The notes beneath the pieces were generated by a model that saw nothing but the letters and a program-made list of their open reading frames with translations, searched no databases and had not been told where the DNA came from. A stretch of 64,000 nt of DNA from an uncultured Flavobacteriales bacterium. GTDB lineage: Bacteria > Bacteroidota > Bacteroidia > Flavobacteriales > Flavobacteriaceae. Position 1 is the first letter of the stretch. Each line of letters opens with the position of its first letter. Below are positions 46,256 through 57,202 of the stretch, piece after piece. The stretch spans positions 47,248 through 111,247 of the forward strand of contig CAJXRD010000003.1 in the NCBI GenBank assembly GCA_913058295.1, in the 5' to 3' direction. The position numbers and the translations under genes are program-made.

Positions 46256-47601
46256 AACCCAAGAATTATTTTAGAGATATAAAAAAATAGAAAAATTCCA
46301 AAAATATCATTACTTGTTGTTATAAATGGTCCTGTTGCTATTGCAGGATCAATTCCCTTTCTATCTAAAACAATTGGTACAAATGTTCCAATTAATGCCG
46401 CAATGATAATTACAGAGAGCATAGATATGGCTATAGTTATACTTACGATAGTTTCTTGACCAACAATCTGTCCAAATATAATGACCAATAAACCTAGTAT
46501 GGTTCCATTGATAAGTGCCAGTCCAACCTCTTTAATTAATCTGGTGACAAGACTTCCTTTTACTACATCGTTAGCCAAACCTTGTACAATAATTGCACTG
46601 GATTGAACTCCTACATTTCCGGCCATAGCAGCAATAAGCGGAGTAAAGAAAAATAGAATTGGATAAGTAGATAATGCCTCCTCGAAACCTTGTAAAATGT
46701 ATACAGACCCTAAACCACCAAATAAACCCAATACTAGCCAGGGCAATCTTGCTCTTGTTAATTGTAATATACTATCATCGGCTTCTACATCTTGAGAAAT
46801 ACCTGCCGCCATTTGATAATCTTTTTCGGCTTCTTCTTTGATAAAATCTACAATATCATCAATGGTAATTCTTCCAACCAAGATTCCATTATGATCCACC
46901 ACAGGAATAGCTTCTAAATCATACTTTTGCATAATACGAGCCACTTCTTCATCTTCAGTATCCACAGTAACATAATCTACATTTGGGATATAAATTTCAC
47001 TAATATGTGCTTTTGTAGAAGCGGTTAATAAATCTTTTAAGGAAAGCCTACCGGTTAATTTCCCATCTTTATCGGTTACATAAATAGAATGCACACGGGT
47101 TACGTTTTCAGCTTGTCTGCGCATTTCTCGAACACAACCAGCTACGGTCCAAGACTCCTTAACTTTTACTAACTCTTTTGCCATTAAAGCACCCGCAGTA
47201 TCATCATCATAGTTTAAAAGTTCAACGATATCGGAAGCATGAGTCTCGTCTTCAATTTTTTCGATTACCTCTTTCTGAATATGATCATCCAATTCAGCAA
47301 TTATATCTGCAGCATCATCGGTGTCCATTTCCTCTAACTCTTGAGCGATTTCCTCTGGCGAAAGACGTTTAAGTATTTTTTCACGAACATCTTCATCTAG
47401 CTCCATTAAAGCTTCAGAAGTTATTTCGCTCTCTAGTAATTTTATTAAATAAGTGGCCTGCTTAGAATTTAGTTCTTCTAATAGATCTGCAATGTCAGCA
47501 AAGTGAACACCTTGTAGTAAAGTTTTAATAGCAAGATCCTCCTTATTAATAATAAGTTTTGCTACTTGTTCTATATAATCAGCTGTTAGTTGAAACTGCA
47601 T
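46252..47601 (-). CDS. mgtE: Magnesium transporter MgtE
   Basis: MgtE_N superhelical acidic repeats, two CBS domains, [16 protein letters not shown]. Confidence 0.95.
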   Translation of the reverse strand: MQFQLTADYIEQVAKLIINKEDLAIKTLLQGVHFADIADLLEELNSKQATYLIKLLESEITSEALMELDEDVREKILKRLSPEEIAQELEEMDTDDAADIIAELDDHIQKEVIEKIEDETHASDIVELLNYDDDTAGALMAKELVKVKESWTVAGCVREMRRQAENVTRVHSIYVTDKDGKLTGRLSLKDLLTASTKAHISEIYIPNVDYVTVDTEDEEVARIMQKYDLEAIPVVDHNGILVGRITIDDIVDFIKEEAEKDYQMAAGISQDVEADDSILQLTRARLPWLVLGLFGGLGSVYILQGFEEALSTYPILFFFTPLIAAMAGNVGVQSSAIIVQGLANDVVKGSLVTRLIKEVGLALINGTILGLLVIIFGQIVGQETIVSITIAISMLSVIIIAALIGTFVPIVLDRKGIDPAIATGPFITTSNDIFGIFLFFYISKIILGF

Positions 47602-48373
47602 CGTCTTCCAATTTTTGTGTAAGCGTTATAAATTGTGAAACCGAAAGTTGTTCCGGACGCTGCCCAAAGATAGTATCTTCTTTTAATTTATCGGAAATAT
47701 TAAAGCTTTTTAAGCTATTCCGCATTGTTTTTCTTCGTTGCTGAAAAGCAGTTTTCACCACTTTAAAGAGCATTTTTTCATTACAAGGAAGACTAAAATC
47801 TTCTTTTCGTGTCAATCTAAGAACACCACTATCCACTTTTGGTGGTGGATTGAAAACAGTAGGAGGTACAGTAAACAGGTACTGTGCATGGTAAAACGCT
47901 TGTACTAAAACCGACATAATTCCGTAGGCTTTACTCCCTTCTTTTTCGCAAATACGTTTGGCGACTTCTTTTTGAAACATCCCTGTAAATTCTGGAATTT
48001 GTTCTTTCCACTCCATCATTTTAAAAACAATCTGTGTAGAAATATTATAAGGAAAGTTTCCAGTTATCGCATAAGACTCTCCATTAAAAAAATTGGATAA
48101 ATCGAATTTTAAAAAATCAGCTTGGATTACTTGAAGGTTCTTATTCTTAAAATGTTCTGCTAAATAAGAAACAGATTCGGCATCTAATTCCATAGCAATT
48201 ACCTCTATATCCTTTTCAACCAAATACTTGGTAAGCACACCCATTCCTGGACCAATTTCTAATACATTCTTATAACCGTTAAGAGTAAGAGTATTTGCGA
48301 TATTTTCAGCAACTTCTTCATCTTTTAAGAAATGTTGACCTAGATGTTTTTTGGCGCGTACTTTATTATTCAT
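47579..48373 (-). CDS. rsmA: 16S rRNA (adenine1518/1519) dimethyltransferase
   Basis: [52 protein letters not shown]; start trimmed to MNNKVRAKK. Confidence 0.95.
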   Translation of the reverse strand: MNNKVRAKKHLGQHFLKDEEVAENIANTLTLNGYKNVLEIGPGMGVLTKYLVEKDIEVIAMELDAESVSYLAEHFKNKNLQVIQADFLKFDLSNFFNGESYAITGNFPYNISTQIVFKMMEWKEQIPEFTGMFQKEVAKRICEKEGSKAYGIMSVLVQAFYHAQYLFTVPPTVFNPPPKVDSGVLRLTRKEDFSLPCNEKMLFKVVKTAFQQRRKTMRNSLKSFNISDKLKEDTIFGQRPEQLSVSQFITLTQKLEDDAVSTNS

Positions 48374-48683
48374 TTTTAAAGATTTCTTAGTTAATCTAAT
48401 AATTCGATATTTCAACGATTATTATTGGTACAATAATAGAATTCAATAATCAAATATAATGTAAATTCCTATATTCTTAGGTGCTTTAGATAGATAGACT
48501 ATTGTATAATAAATTAAAACAATAGATGTTTGTTTTGAATTATGATATTCAATAAATAACCTATAAAGTATACCCTAAGATTTCTGATATTTTCTTCTGA
48601 GTAAAACAAACAAAGTATAAAAATTTAAGTTTTACACTAATCTAATCAATTCAATCATTCATCAGTAAAAAGTTGTATTCTAT

Positions 48684-48724
48684 CTAAGTAACTAATTATA
48701 ATAAATTAATAGTTAGTTACTTAG
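48684..48724 (+). promoter_or_regulatory. Perfect 12-bp inverted repeat in the 5' leader of the CAP-domain lipoprotein gene
   Basis: CTAAGTAACTAA - 17 nt - TTAGTTACTTAG, ends 23 bp before the ATG. Confidence 0.5.
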
Positions 48725-48747
48725 GGAGAAAATTATGTATCCCCACT

Positions 48748-49257
48748 ATGAAAAACATTGTAAAAAGTAATCTGTTTATTATGGCATTTGTTTGCCTAAC
48801 TCTATCCTGTACTACAGAAGAAACCAACCCCTTAGAAGACGCCAATTATGAAATTGACCTCAACCTATCCTTGGAAACGGATTGGGAAATGGCAGATGAA
48901 ATTTTAGAATTAATTAACGACCATAGGTCTGTTCATGGGTTTATGGTTTTAGAAAAAGACCAGGGATATGCCTCTGCCTTTGCAGTAAAACACACAAAGT
49001 ATATGATTAATATAAAACAAGTTAATCATGATAATTTTTTCGAACGTTCAGGAGCCCTAAAAAATAGAGGGGCAATAAGAGTTGGTGAAAATGTAGCTTA
49101 TGGGTATAATACTGCCGAAAATGTTGTGGATGCTTGGCTTCAAAGTCCTTCTCATAAAAAAATAATTGAAGGGGCATATACTCACTCAGGTTTTGGAGTT
49201 TTAAAAAACGCAGATGGGCAATATTTTTTCACATTACTTTTTCACAAACAGAATTAA
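48748..49257 (+). CDS. CAP/SCP-domain lipoprotein
   Basis: Lipobox LTLSCTTEE; KHTKYMINIKQVNHDNFFERSGALKNRGAIRVGENVAYGYNTAENVVDAWLQSPSHKKII. Confidence 0.9.
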   Translation: MKNIVKSNLFIMAFVCLTLSCTTEETNPLEDANYEIDLNLSLETDWEMADEILELINDHRSVHGFMVLEKDQGYASAFAVKHTKYMINIKQVNHDNFFERSGALKNRGAIRVGENVAYGYNTAENVVDAWLQSPSHKKIIEGAYTHSGFGVLKNADGQYFFTLLFHKQN

Positions 49258-49310
49258 TTTTTTGGCATCACGAATGTTTGGTTTAAACAATACTTTTTTC
49301 ATTGAAAGAT

Positions 49311-49634
49311 TTAATTGATAGTAACAAAATACTCATCAATAATTTCAAGTTCCGTCCTAAATGCAAGCATTTTATCTGCAAACTTAACCAAACCTTCCTT
49401 TTTTAATTTATCAGCGTCAAATTTATAATAGTTGTCTAAATCTTCTCTAGATTTAGCTCTGTATTGAATCGCATAGGTAACCCCTTCCATATCTTCTTCT
49501 ACTAGAACTTTGGTGAGCCTAGCCTCAGTAAACTTACCAGTTGCTAAAACAACGGGGATGTGGTTTTTAATCCATGACAACCATTCTTCATGAATGCTTT
49601 CCTCGATGTTTATAGTGACGTTATAAATAATCAT
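49311..49634 (-). CDS. DUF4286 family protein
   Basis: MIIYNVTINIEESIHEEWLSWIKNHIPVVLATGKFTEARLTKVL; start trimmed. Confidence 0.75.
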   Translation of the reverse strand: MIIYNVTINIEESIHEEWLSWIKNHIPVVLATGKFTEARLTKVLVEEDMEGVTYAIQYRAKSREDLDNYYKFDADKLKKEGLVKFADKMLAFRTELEIIDEYFVTIN

Positions 49635-49687
49635 TTTTGTCTTTTTAAAAGTTTTTGTTTTCACTCACAATGAAAAATAAAGAAGTT

Positions 49688-51469
49688 TTATTCTATTTCA
49701 TCTCCTCTTAGCATCCTATATTTCTTTCGAGCTTCTATAAAATAAATACTATCTGCAAAATTAAAAATAATTTGCTCATAATATTGTTTTGCTTTTTCTG
49801 CTTGGTCTAATTTAGTTTCGTATAATTTCGCTAAATAATAATGCGCATCATCAGCTAAGATGTCTTCATTATAAAATTGTATTAATGCTAAATAGGAGTC
49901 TTCTGCTTTAGAATATTCGTTCTTTATTTCGTACAATTTTCCCATTTTCAATAAAGCTTCATCTTCAATTTTTTCGCCTTTATGATTTTCTAATATCTCG
50001 TTTAATACGGAAATTGCTTCGGTTTCTTTTTTCTGTAATGCTAATAAATCTGCTCTCGCATATAATTTTAATGCGGTTTGGGTGGAGTCCTCAAGAGAGT
50101 TGTCTTTTATCATCAAACTTAGTTGCATCGCATCATTTGCAATTAATTGGGATGCCGATTTTTTTAACACATCTAATTGTACTTGAGCCCAGATAAAATC
50201 ACCTTTATAATAACTGGTTTTAGCAATTTTAAAACGAGCCTCTTGTGCCAATTTATCTCCTTTTACTTTTTTATCAATTTGAGAGTAATAAATTAAAGCT
50301 TGATTAAATTTTTCATCATATACTAAAATATCTGCCAATTGCATTTTTACACGAGCATCTTGATAGTTGGATAATGGTTCTTTAGATAGTTTTTTGAGGT
50401 TGGAAATTGCTATTTCTTTTTTTTGAAACTGAAATGCTAAAAAATAATTATAATCAATCTGAAGTCTATAAGTGCTTTTTCCACGGCCAAACTCATCTAG
50501 AAGTTCTTCAAATTGTTTTTCAATTTTTGAATAATCCTTTTTTGAAGAAGTTTTAATGTTAATTCTCATTAAATGTTGATACCCTTCAATTTTTGCTTTA
50601 GGAGTAGAAGCATTATCAATTAAATAAGTAACAATATTTGTAGCATTTTCATAATCTTCTTCAGCGATAGTTATAAACGCTAAGTCTATAATTCCTCCCA
50701 TATCACCATCTCCCATGCGTCTGTAAATCGCCTTTTCTTGTGTAAATGCTTTTTTAAAATCTTTTTGCTGAATAAATAACCAACTCAGCAATTCATTATA
50801 TAATACGTTTGGGTTTTTCTGTAATTTTTGCAATAAGGCCTTTTTCAACAATACATTGGCTTCATTTAATGGATCTTCTGTAATATACAAACTGAAATTT
50901 CGTTCGGCGAAACTTCTAAAGGTTTGGTTTTTCTTTATTAACTCTAGATAACTACTAAACATTTTCTCTAGATCGCCCTGCTCTCCATATAGTCTTGCTA
51001 ATTGATAGCTAAAATCCTTTTCGGGATTAATCTCCATAGACAACTCATAAGTCGTAATTGCTTGGTCTAACAAACTATATTTTTCAAAAGCATCTCCTAT
51101 TGTATGCGCATAAATTACATTGGTTTCTAGAGATTCAATTGCCCTATTATAGTTCACGTTAGCTAGAGAATCTTTTTTCTGAAGAGAATAATTATAACCA
51201 AGATCAATATATAGCTGGGGACTAGCTCCTTGAGAACTTAATTTTTCTTTTAAAAGCAACTCAGCTTCTTTATAATTTTCCATTTGTTGATGCGTGGAAA
51301 CTAATGCTTTAAAATAATCGAAACGATTTGAATTCTTATAAAGCTTATCATAAAGTGTAAGTGCTTTTTCATATTCCCCTTGATCAAAATAGTTTTTTGC
51401 AATTAAATCTCTTTGAGCACTTACCGAGGTAATGGAAAGTAAAAATATAAGGAATAAGAGTTTGCGCAT
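49688..51469 (-). CDS. Secreted/periplasmic tetratricopeptide-repeat protein
   Basis: Signal peptide and many TPR motifs, e.g. YFDQGEYEKALTLYDKLYK, AISVLNEILENHKGEKIEDEALLKMGKLYEIKNEYSKAEDSY. Confidence 0.85.
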   Translation of the reverse strand: MRKLLFLIFLLSITSVSAQRDLIAKNYFDQGEYEKALTLYDKLYKNSNRFDYFKALVSTHQQMENYKEAELLLKEKLSSQGASPQLYIDLGYNYSLQKKDSLANVNYNRAIESLETNVIYAHTIGDAFEKYSLLDQAITTYELSMEINPEKDFSYQLARLYGEQGDLEKMFSSYLELIKKNQTFRSFAERNFSLYITEDPLNEANVLLKKALLQKLQKNPNVLYNELLSWLFIQQKDFKKAFTQEKAIYRRMGDGDMGGIIDLAFITIAEEDYENATNIVTYLIDNASTPKAKIEGYQHLMRINIKTSSKKDYSKIEKQFEELLDEFGRGKSTYRLQIDYNYFLAFQFQKKEIAISNLKKLSKEPLSNYQDARVKMQLADILVYDEKFNQALIYYSQIDKKVKGDKLAQEARFKIAKTSYYKGDFIWAQVQLDVLKKSASQLIANDAMQLSLMIKDNSLEDSTQTALKLYARADLLALQKKETEAISVLNEILENHKGEKIEDEALLKMGKLYEIKNEYSKAEDSYLALIQFYNEDILADDAHYYLAKLYETKLDQAEKAKQYYEQIIFNFADSIYFIEARKKYRMLRGDEIE

Positions 51470-51519
51470 GGGATAAAGATAGGGAAATGCTTTCTTAATT
51501 AAATGTCAAAATATTGCGG

Positions 51520-52347
51520 TTATTTTTCAATTGGAAATTCTTCCAATTGTCCCCAGTCTGTCCAAGAACCATCATAAATTGAGGTATTAGTTATACCTGT
51601 AATTTCGATAGCTAATTGAAGTATACAGGCTGTAATTCCAGAGCCACAAGTAAAAACCAAACCTTTTTCTTTAAGAGGAAGCTTTTTAAATATTAGTTGT
51701 AATTCCTCTTTAGAACGAAATTTCCTTTGATCCAACACTTCTAAAAATGGAAGGTTTAGAGAGTTTGGGATATGTCCGCTTTTTAAATTTTCCCGGGTTT
51801 CAGGGATTAGTCCCATAAACCTGTCTTTAGAACGAGCATCAATCACGATCTCCTTTTTAAGAGAGATGTTTTCTAAAATTTGAAAAGAATCTTTAACTAA
51901 ATTGGATTGGAAATTAGCTATAAAATTTCCAGCTTTAAGCTTGGATTGCTTTTTAGGTTCACATTCTAGATTTTTGTCTTTCCAGTCGGTTAGTCCACCA
52001 TCTAATACTGCAATAGAATTGTGCCCCATAGCTTTAAACATCCACCAAACTCTAGGACTAGCATAAACACCTACATTATCATAAACAACAATTTCACTAG
52101 TAGTATTGATGCCCAACTTTCTACATTCCTTTTCAAAAAGTTCTGCAGTTGGCAGCATATTGGGTAAGGGACTATTCTTATCTGCAAAAACGTTTTTAAA
52201 GTCAAAAAACCGAGCGCCTTTAATTTGAAGCTCGGGATATTTAACTTCTAAATTTGCAACATTGCTCTCTAAACTGGCATCCAAAATAACCAAGTCAGGG
52301 TTATTGAAATTTTCATAAAGCCAAGCTGTAGAAACAAGAGATTGCAT
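51520..52347 (-). CDS. Two-domain rhodanese sulfurtransferase
   Basis: LVILDASLES, VVYDNVGVYASPRVWWMFKAMGH, VIDARSKDRFMGL, FTCGSGITACILQLA. Confidence 0.92.
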   Translation of the reverse strand: MQSLVSTAWLYENFNNPDLVILDASLESNVANLEVKYPELQIKGARFFDFKNVFADKNSPLPNMLPTAELFEKECRKLGINTTSEIVVYDNVGVYASPRVWWMFKAMGHNSIAVLDGGLTDWKDKNLECEPKKQSKLKAGNFIANFQSNLVKDSFQILENISLKKEIVIDARSKDRFMGLIPETRENLKSGHIPNSLNLPFLEVLDQRKFRSKEELQLIFKKLPLKEKGLVFTCGSGITACILQLAIEITGITNTSIYDGSWTDWGQLEEFPIEK

Positions 52348-52353
52348 ATGGTT

Positions 52354-53625
52354 TTAGTTAATCATATCAAAACCACAATAAGGGACTAAAACCTCTGGGA
52401 TTTTAATACCTTCTGGGGTTTGGTAATTTTCCAGAATACCAGCCAACACTCTTGGTAGTGCTAAAGCACTTCCGTTTAAAGTGTGTACTAATTTATTTTT
52501 TTTGTTATCGTCTTTATAACGTAACTTTAGTCTATTCGCTTGAAAAGTTTCAAAATTGGAAACGGATGAAATTTCTAACCAACGATCTTGTGCAGTTGAA
52601 AACACTTCGAAATCATGAGTAAGAGCAGCTGTGAATCCTAAATCTCCTCCACATAAACGAAGAATTCTATAAGGCAATTTAAGATCCCTTAAAATATCTT
52701 TTATATGCTCTACCATGCCCTCAAAAACTGGATAGCTATTATCTGGGTGTTCTATACGTACAATTTCAACTTTATCAAATTGATGCAGTCTATTTAATCC
52801 ACGAACATGTGCACCATAACTTCCTGCCTCTCTTCTAAAACAAGGAGTGTAAGCAGTACAAGTAATTGGCAATTCTGATTGCGCTAATAAATTACCTCGA
52901 AACATATTGGTTACAGGAACTTCTGCAGTTGGAATCAAATACAAATCATCAACTGTAGAATGATACATTTGTCCTTCTTTGTCTGGCAATTGTCCAGTAC
53001 CATAACCTGAAGCTTCGTTAACCATAAGTGGCACCTGGTATTCAGTATATCCAGCTTCTACATTTTTATCTAAAAAATATGCAATTAAAGCACGTTGTAA
53101 ACGAGCACCTTTTCCTTTATAAACCGGAAATCCAGCGCCTGTAATTTTTACACCTAATTCAAAATCGATGATGTCATACTTTTTTGCCAACTCCCAATGT
53201 GGGATCGCATTATCAGAAAGTGTAGGAATCTCCCCTTCACTAAAAATGGCTTCATTATCATTTTCATCCGTTCCTGCAGGAACCGATTCATGAGGAATAT
53301 TAGGAATGGTAAATAACAATTCCTGCAATCTGCTTGTGGCATTGTTTAAAGTTTCGGAAAGTTCTTTAGACAATTCTTTTAATTGTCCAGTCTTTTCTTT
53401 TAATAGATTGGCTTTTTGAGCCTCTCCATTTTTATATAAAATCCCTATTTCTTTGGAAAATGTATTGGATTGTGACAAGGTATCATCCAATTTTGTTTGC
53501 GTTGTCTTACGAGTTTCGTCTGCTTGTAACACCTCTTCAAATAGTTGTGTAGCATCAAATCCTCGCTTGGTAAGCGCTGTTATAAATTTTTCTTTGTTTT
53601 CGCGTATTTCGTTTACTTGTAACAT
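52354..53625 (-). CDS. serS: Seryl-tRNA synthetase
   Basis: IPNIPHESVPAGTDENDN, TAEVPVTNMFRG, TPCFRREAGSYGAHVRGLNRLHQFDKVEIV, LNGSALALPRVLAGILENYQ. Confidence 0.97.
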   Translation of the reverse strand: MLQVNEIRENKEKFITALTKRGFDATQLFEEVLQADETRKTTQTKLDDTLSQSNTFSKEIGILYKNGEAQKANLLKEKTGQLKELSKELSETLNNATSRLQELLFTIPNIPHESVPAGTDENDNEAIFSEGEIPTLSDNAIPHWELAKKYDIIDFELGVKITGAGFPVYKGKGARLQRALIAYFLDKNVEAGYTEYQVPLMVNEASGYGTGQLPDKEGQMYHSTVDDLYLIPTAEVPVTNMFRGNLLAQSELPITCTAYTPCFRREAGSYGAHVRGLNRLHQFDKVEIVRIEHPDNSYPVFEGMVEHIKDILRDLKLPYRILRLCGGDLGFTAALTHDFEVFSTAQDRWLEISSVSNFETFQANRLKLRYKDDNKKNKLVHTLNGSALALPRVLAGILENYQTPEGIKIPEVLVPYCGFDMIN

Positions 53626-53718
53626 TTTCCTAAAACTTTAAGCTTGCGAAGTTACACAGACCTATTAGGTTATCAAAACCTGATTGGTCTTATTTACGGT
53701 ATTAAAAAGAAGGAGGCT

Positions 53719-54228
53719 TTACCAATCTCCAGCATATTTAAGATCTTCTCCCGAATGGTATTTTAAATATTCAAACTTTAGGTTTAGTATTTGTCTCATA
53801 TGAAGATAATCATGAGCCAACCAATTAGATAAAAATAATTTTGCAGACATCGCACCTAATTTTGGATGTTGGTAGGAATTATCCCATTTTGGATCTTTTA
53901 ACTGTTGCAATCCTTGAATCGATTTTTTTCTTTCATTTAATAAAGTTTCCACTTTTGCATTATAATCTTTTTCTAAATATTTTCTTTCAATAACCCTACT
54001 AACAGGATCAAATGGGGGTAAAGTGCTTTCAGGGTTTTCCAAAACAGAATGCACTCTTGCTCTAAAATCTTCAATTTCTTCATCTACTAAATGGCATACA
54101 ATTTCAAGCAAAGACCATTTATTTTGACTTGGCTTCCATAGATATTCTTCTTCTGAACAATTTAAAAGCATGGCTTTAAAAACGTTATTATTTTGTTCTA
54201 ACTCTTGAATTATCTTAATGGTATTCAT
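53719..54228 (-). CDS. DinB family protein
   Basis: WKPSQNKWSLLEIVCHLVDEEIEDFRARV ... LAHDYLHMRQILNL. Confidence 0.88.
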   Translation of the reverse strand: MNTIKIIQELEQNNNVFKAMLLNCSEEEYLWKPSQNKWSLLEIVCHLVDEEIEDFRARVHSVLENPESTLPPFDPVSRVIERKYLEKDYNAKVETLLNERKKSIQGLQQLKDPKWDNSYQHPKLGAMSAKLFLSNWLAHDYLHMRQILNLKFEYLKYHSGEDLKYAGDW

Positions 54229-55559
54229 CGTTTTTCTTTTTTATGATAATCTTCTGGCGAAGGCAATAACCAATCTGTATGTTTAAAAGGATTCCATTTT
54301 TGTGAAGAAATATCTACTTCGGGATTTGTAAATGGAAAAAAGGGACCACCATTAATACTGACCTTAGAATTCATAAAAACCGCAACATCATTTCCTTTTT
54401 CTTTTTCTAAATTTTTTATTTTTTGTGCCAATTGCCAAAGTAAATCTGGTTTAGATTTAACCACCCGTCGTTGTTTTTTAGATACTATTTTGCCATAATC
54501 ATAGACTTTAATTTCTCCTGTTTCTAAGTCTTTTACACGAACCGTTAAAGTTCCGCTTTTCGACCTTAACATCATTCGCCAACTTAGGCGATGTCCTTCT
54601 TCAGTCCAAAGAACATCATCTTGGATGACCCAGTGTCGAAGAGGAAGTCCTATTTGAAATATAAAATAAACAGACAATATACCAATCAGTATATTATTGT
54701 GTTTAGGAATGATAATTTCATTATTTGTATAGATTTTTTTCTTAGGTAGAAATCGTTTTTGAAGGGTTTCAGAACTAAAGAAAAACAAAGCAAAGGCAAT
54801 AGACATATATGGAAATATCCCTATTTGAAAAACAATAGAATTAAATAAATGAAAGAATAGGGATAGGTAAAAACCTAATAACCTAGTTCTTTTCCAGAAT
54901 AACATGGGTATGATTAATAAATCGAATAGGATTCCAAAATAGGCTATTGCATAATGAACCCAAGGCTCTTGTAATAATCCTCCAATGAGCCAATACCCTT
55001 TTTTAGATTTCATAAATAACCCAGGAGCAGTACCATTTAGCCAATCGGGATACCATTTGGCTACAGATCCATAAATAAATACAATAGCGACCTGCAGAAT
55101 TACCATCCATTTGCACCATTGTGGCATTGCAGATGATTTAAAAGAAGGTTTGAATTTTGCATCTAAAGAGAAATCTTTATTCGCTGGCAATAATGCCATC
55201 AACCAACATAAAAGCATCATTAAATAATAATGATTATTGTAAGAGGTTTTTTGCATAAAATATACAGAAGTCCACATCAAGGCATAGAAAAACATCGCAT
55301 AGCGATATTTATAACCCAACATTACCATAAGCCCAAAGACACCCATGAGAACAAAGTAGAAATACATACCAGTTCCTATAAATACTTGTAAAAAATCGAA
55401 GCCTATAAAATTAAATGTAAACTCGGGCTCTACTAAAACACGACGAACCCAGCCGGTTGCAATTGCTCCAAAAGCCTCTAATGTTATTAATAATCCGAAT
55501 ACCGCTCTAAAAAGAACAAGACCTGTATTATCAACTTGTTTAAAGAAGCGATTTTTCAT
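54225..55559 (-). CDS. HTTM-domain (vitamin K-dependent gamma-carboxylase-like) membrane protein
   Basis: LVLFRAVFGLLITLEAFGAI, FYALMWTSVYFMQKTSYNNHYYLMMLLCWLMALLPA, YGSVAKWYPDWLNGTAPGLF, LGFYLSLFFHLFNSIVFQIGIFPYMSI. Confidence 0.8.
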   Translation of the reverse strand: MKNRFFKQVDNTGLVLFRAVFGLLITLEAFGAIATGWVRRVLVEPEFTFNFIGFDFLQVFIGTGMYFYFVLMGVFGLMVMLGYKYRYAMFFYALMWTSVYFMQKTSYNNHYYLMMLLCWLMALLPANKDFSLDAKFKPSFKSSAMPQWCKWMVILQVAIVFIYGSVAKWYPDWLNGTAPGLFMKSKKGYWLIGGLLQEPWVHYAIAYFGILFDLLIIPMLFWKRTRLLGFYLSLFFHLFNSIVFQIGIFPYMSIAFALFFFSSETLQKRFLPKKKIYTNNEIIIPKHNNILIGILSVYFIFQIGLPLRHWVIQDDVLWTEEGHRLSWRMMLRSKSGTLTVRVKDLETGEIKVYDYGKIVSKKQRRVVKSKPDLLWQLAQKIKNLEKEKGNDVAVFMNSKVSINGGPFFPFTNPEVDISSQKWNPFKHTDWLLPSPEDYHKKEKR

Positions 55560-55560
55560 T

Positions 55561-56484
55561 TTATTCTATATAGTTTCTTGCAAATATTTCATCTTCTCGA
55601 ATTGCATTTTTTAATTCTTCTACGGAATTAAACTTTTTCTCATCCCTAATTCTAGAGAGGAACTCAATTTGGATATGTTGATGGTATAAATCTTTATTAT
55701 TATCTAGAAAGTAGGTTTCTATGGTTTTTACGGTTCCGCCAACTGTTGGATTTGTGCCAATATTTGTCATTCCGAATACCTTCTTCCCAGAAATTTCTGA
55801 TTGTACAATATACACTCCTTCTTTTGGAATGAGTTTGTATTCTTCTTCTATTTGTAAATTCGCAGTTGGGAAGTCTAAGGTTTTACCTATACCACGACCT
55901 TTTACAATAGTGCCCGAAAGCATAAATGGATAGCCTAAATATTTATTTGTGGTTTCAATATCACCCTCTTTAATGGCGGCTCTTATCTTCGTAGAACTTA
56001 TAGAAACATCTTCTAATTGTTGAGCGCTTATTTCTATGACTTCAAAATCATAGGTTTTTCCAAATTCTTTTAGATCTTCTATGGTAGCATTTCTATTTCT
56101 ACCAAAACGATGATCATAACCTATAATTATTTTTTTTAAGTGTAATTTATTTACTAAAATATCTCTTACAAATTCAAGAGCTGTCAATCGAGAAAACTCT
56201 TTAGAGAATGGGTGGACAATTAATTGATCCAATCCTGTTTTCTCTAATAATTTTTTTCGTTCCTCTATGGTATTGATCAATTTAATATCTGCATCTTTTT
56301 GCAAAACCATTCTAGGGTGCGGAAAAAAAGTGAGTACTACAGATTCTAAATTATCCTTTTGGGCAGTTTTCTTTAAACGATCTAAGATTGCTAAATGACC
56401 AATATGTACTCCATCAAAAGTGCCAATAGTTACCACGCTAGGGCGGGTGTTATTATAGGAAGATACTGAGGAGAACTCGTTCAT
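55561..56484 (-). CDS. ribF: Bifunctional riboflavin kinase/FAD synthetase
   Basis: SVVTIGTFDGVHIGHLAIL, GYDHRFGRNRNATIEDL, LSGTIVKGRGIGKTLDFPTANL. Confidence 0.95.
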   Translation of the reverse strand: MNEFSSVSSYNNTRPSVVTIGTFDGVHIGHLAILDRLKKTAQKDNLESVVLTFFPHPRMVLQKDADIKLINTIEERKKLLEKTGLDQLIVHPFSKEFSRLTALEFVRDILVNKLHLKKIIIGYDHRFGRNRNATIEDLKEFGKTYDFEVIEISAQQLEDVSISSTKIRAAIKEGDIETTNKYLGYPFMLSGTIVKGRGIGKTLDFPTANLQIEEEYKLIPKEGVYIVQSEISGKKVFGMTNIGTNPTVGGTVKTIETYFLDNNKDLYHQHIQIEFLSRIRDEKKFNSVEELKNAIREDEIFARNYIE

Positions 56485-56485
56485 A

Positions 56486-57052
56486 TTATTTTCCGTTAAA
56501 TGTATTCATTGTATTGGTTATTCCTGCCAAACCGAAAGATTTAATAGCTTCAGTTGCTTTTAATAATCGTTCCGAAAGTTGTTTTTCTTCTTCTTCAATC
56601 CATTCCCCAAGAACATAATCAATTTGTTTGCCTTGAGAAAAAGTGTCGCTAATTCCAAACCTGAAACGGTTGTATTTCGTAGTATTTAATATATTTTGGA
56701 TGTCCTTAAGACCATTATGTCCACCATCACTACCTTTAGTTTTAACTCTAAAAGTTCCGAAGGGAAGATTTAAATCGTCTGTAACTATGAATAAGTTCTC
56801 TAGAGGAATCTTTTCTTTTTCAAGCCAATATCTTACTGCCTTCCCACTAAGATTCATATAAGTGCTAGGCTTTAACAATAGAAAGGTTCTCCCTTTTAAT
56901 TTATAGGTAGTTATATCCCCAAGCTTTGCACTTTCAAAAATAAGAGATTCTTTTTCTGCTAAAAAATCAAGAATTTTAAAGCCTATATTATGCCTTGTAT
57001 TTTCATATTTAGGGCCAATATTTCCTAATCCTACTATAAGAAATTTTTTCAT
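56486..57052 (-). CDS. pth: Peptidyl-tRNA hydrolase
   Basis: [67 protein letters not shown]; start trimmed. Confidence 0.95.
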   Translation of the reverse strand: MKKFLIVGLGNIGPKYENTRHNIGFKILDFLAEKESLIFESAKLGDITTYKLKGRTFLLLKPSTYMNLSGKAVRYWLEKEKIPLENLFIVTDDLNLPFGTFRVKTKGSDGGHNGLKDIQNILNTTKYNRFRFGISDTFSQGKQIDYVLGEWIEEEEKQLSERLLKATEAIKSFGLAGITNTMNTFNGK

Positions 57053-57143
57053 GGGGTCGCCTTCAGTTAATAATCTGTTGGAAGTATTTGTAAAAAGTTT
57101 TCTTAATAATGAAAACATAGGGTTTTAAATCTTCCGTAAAAAT

Positions 57144-57178
57144 AAAAAAAAGACTGTCGATAAGGACAGTCTTTTTTT
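57144..57178 (-). terminator. Rho-independent terminator downstream of rplY
   Basis: AAAAAAAGACTGTC-GATAAGG-GACAGTCTTTTTTT type hairpin. Confidence 0.85.
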
Positions 57179-57202
57179 AAAAGTATAATATTTTTTTTAC
57201 TA

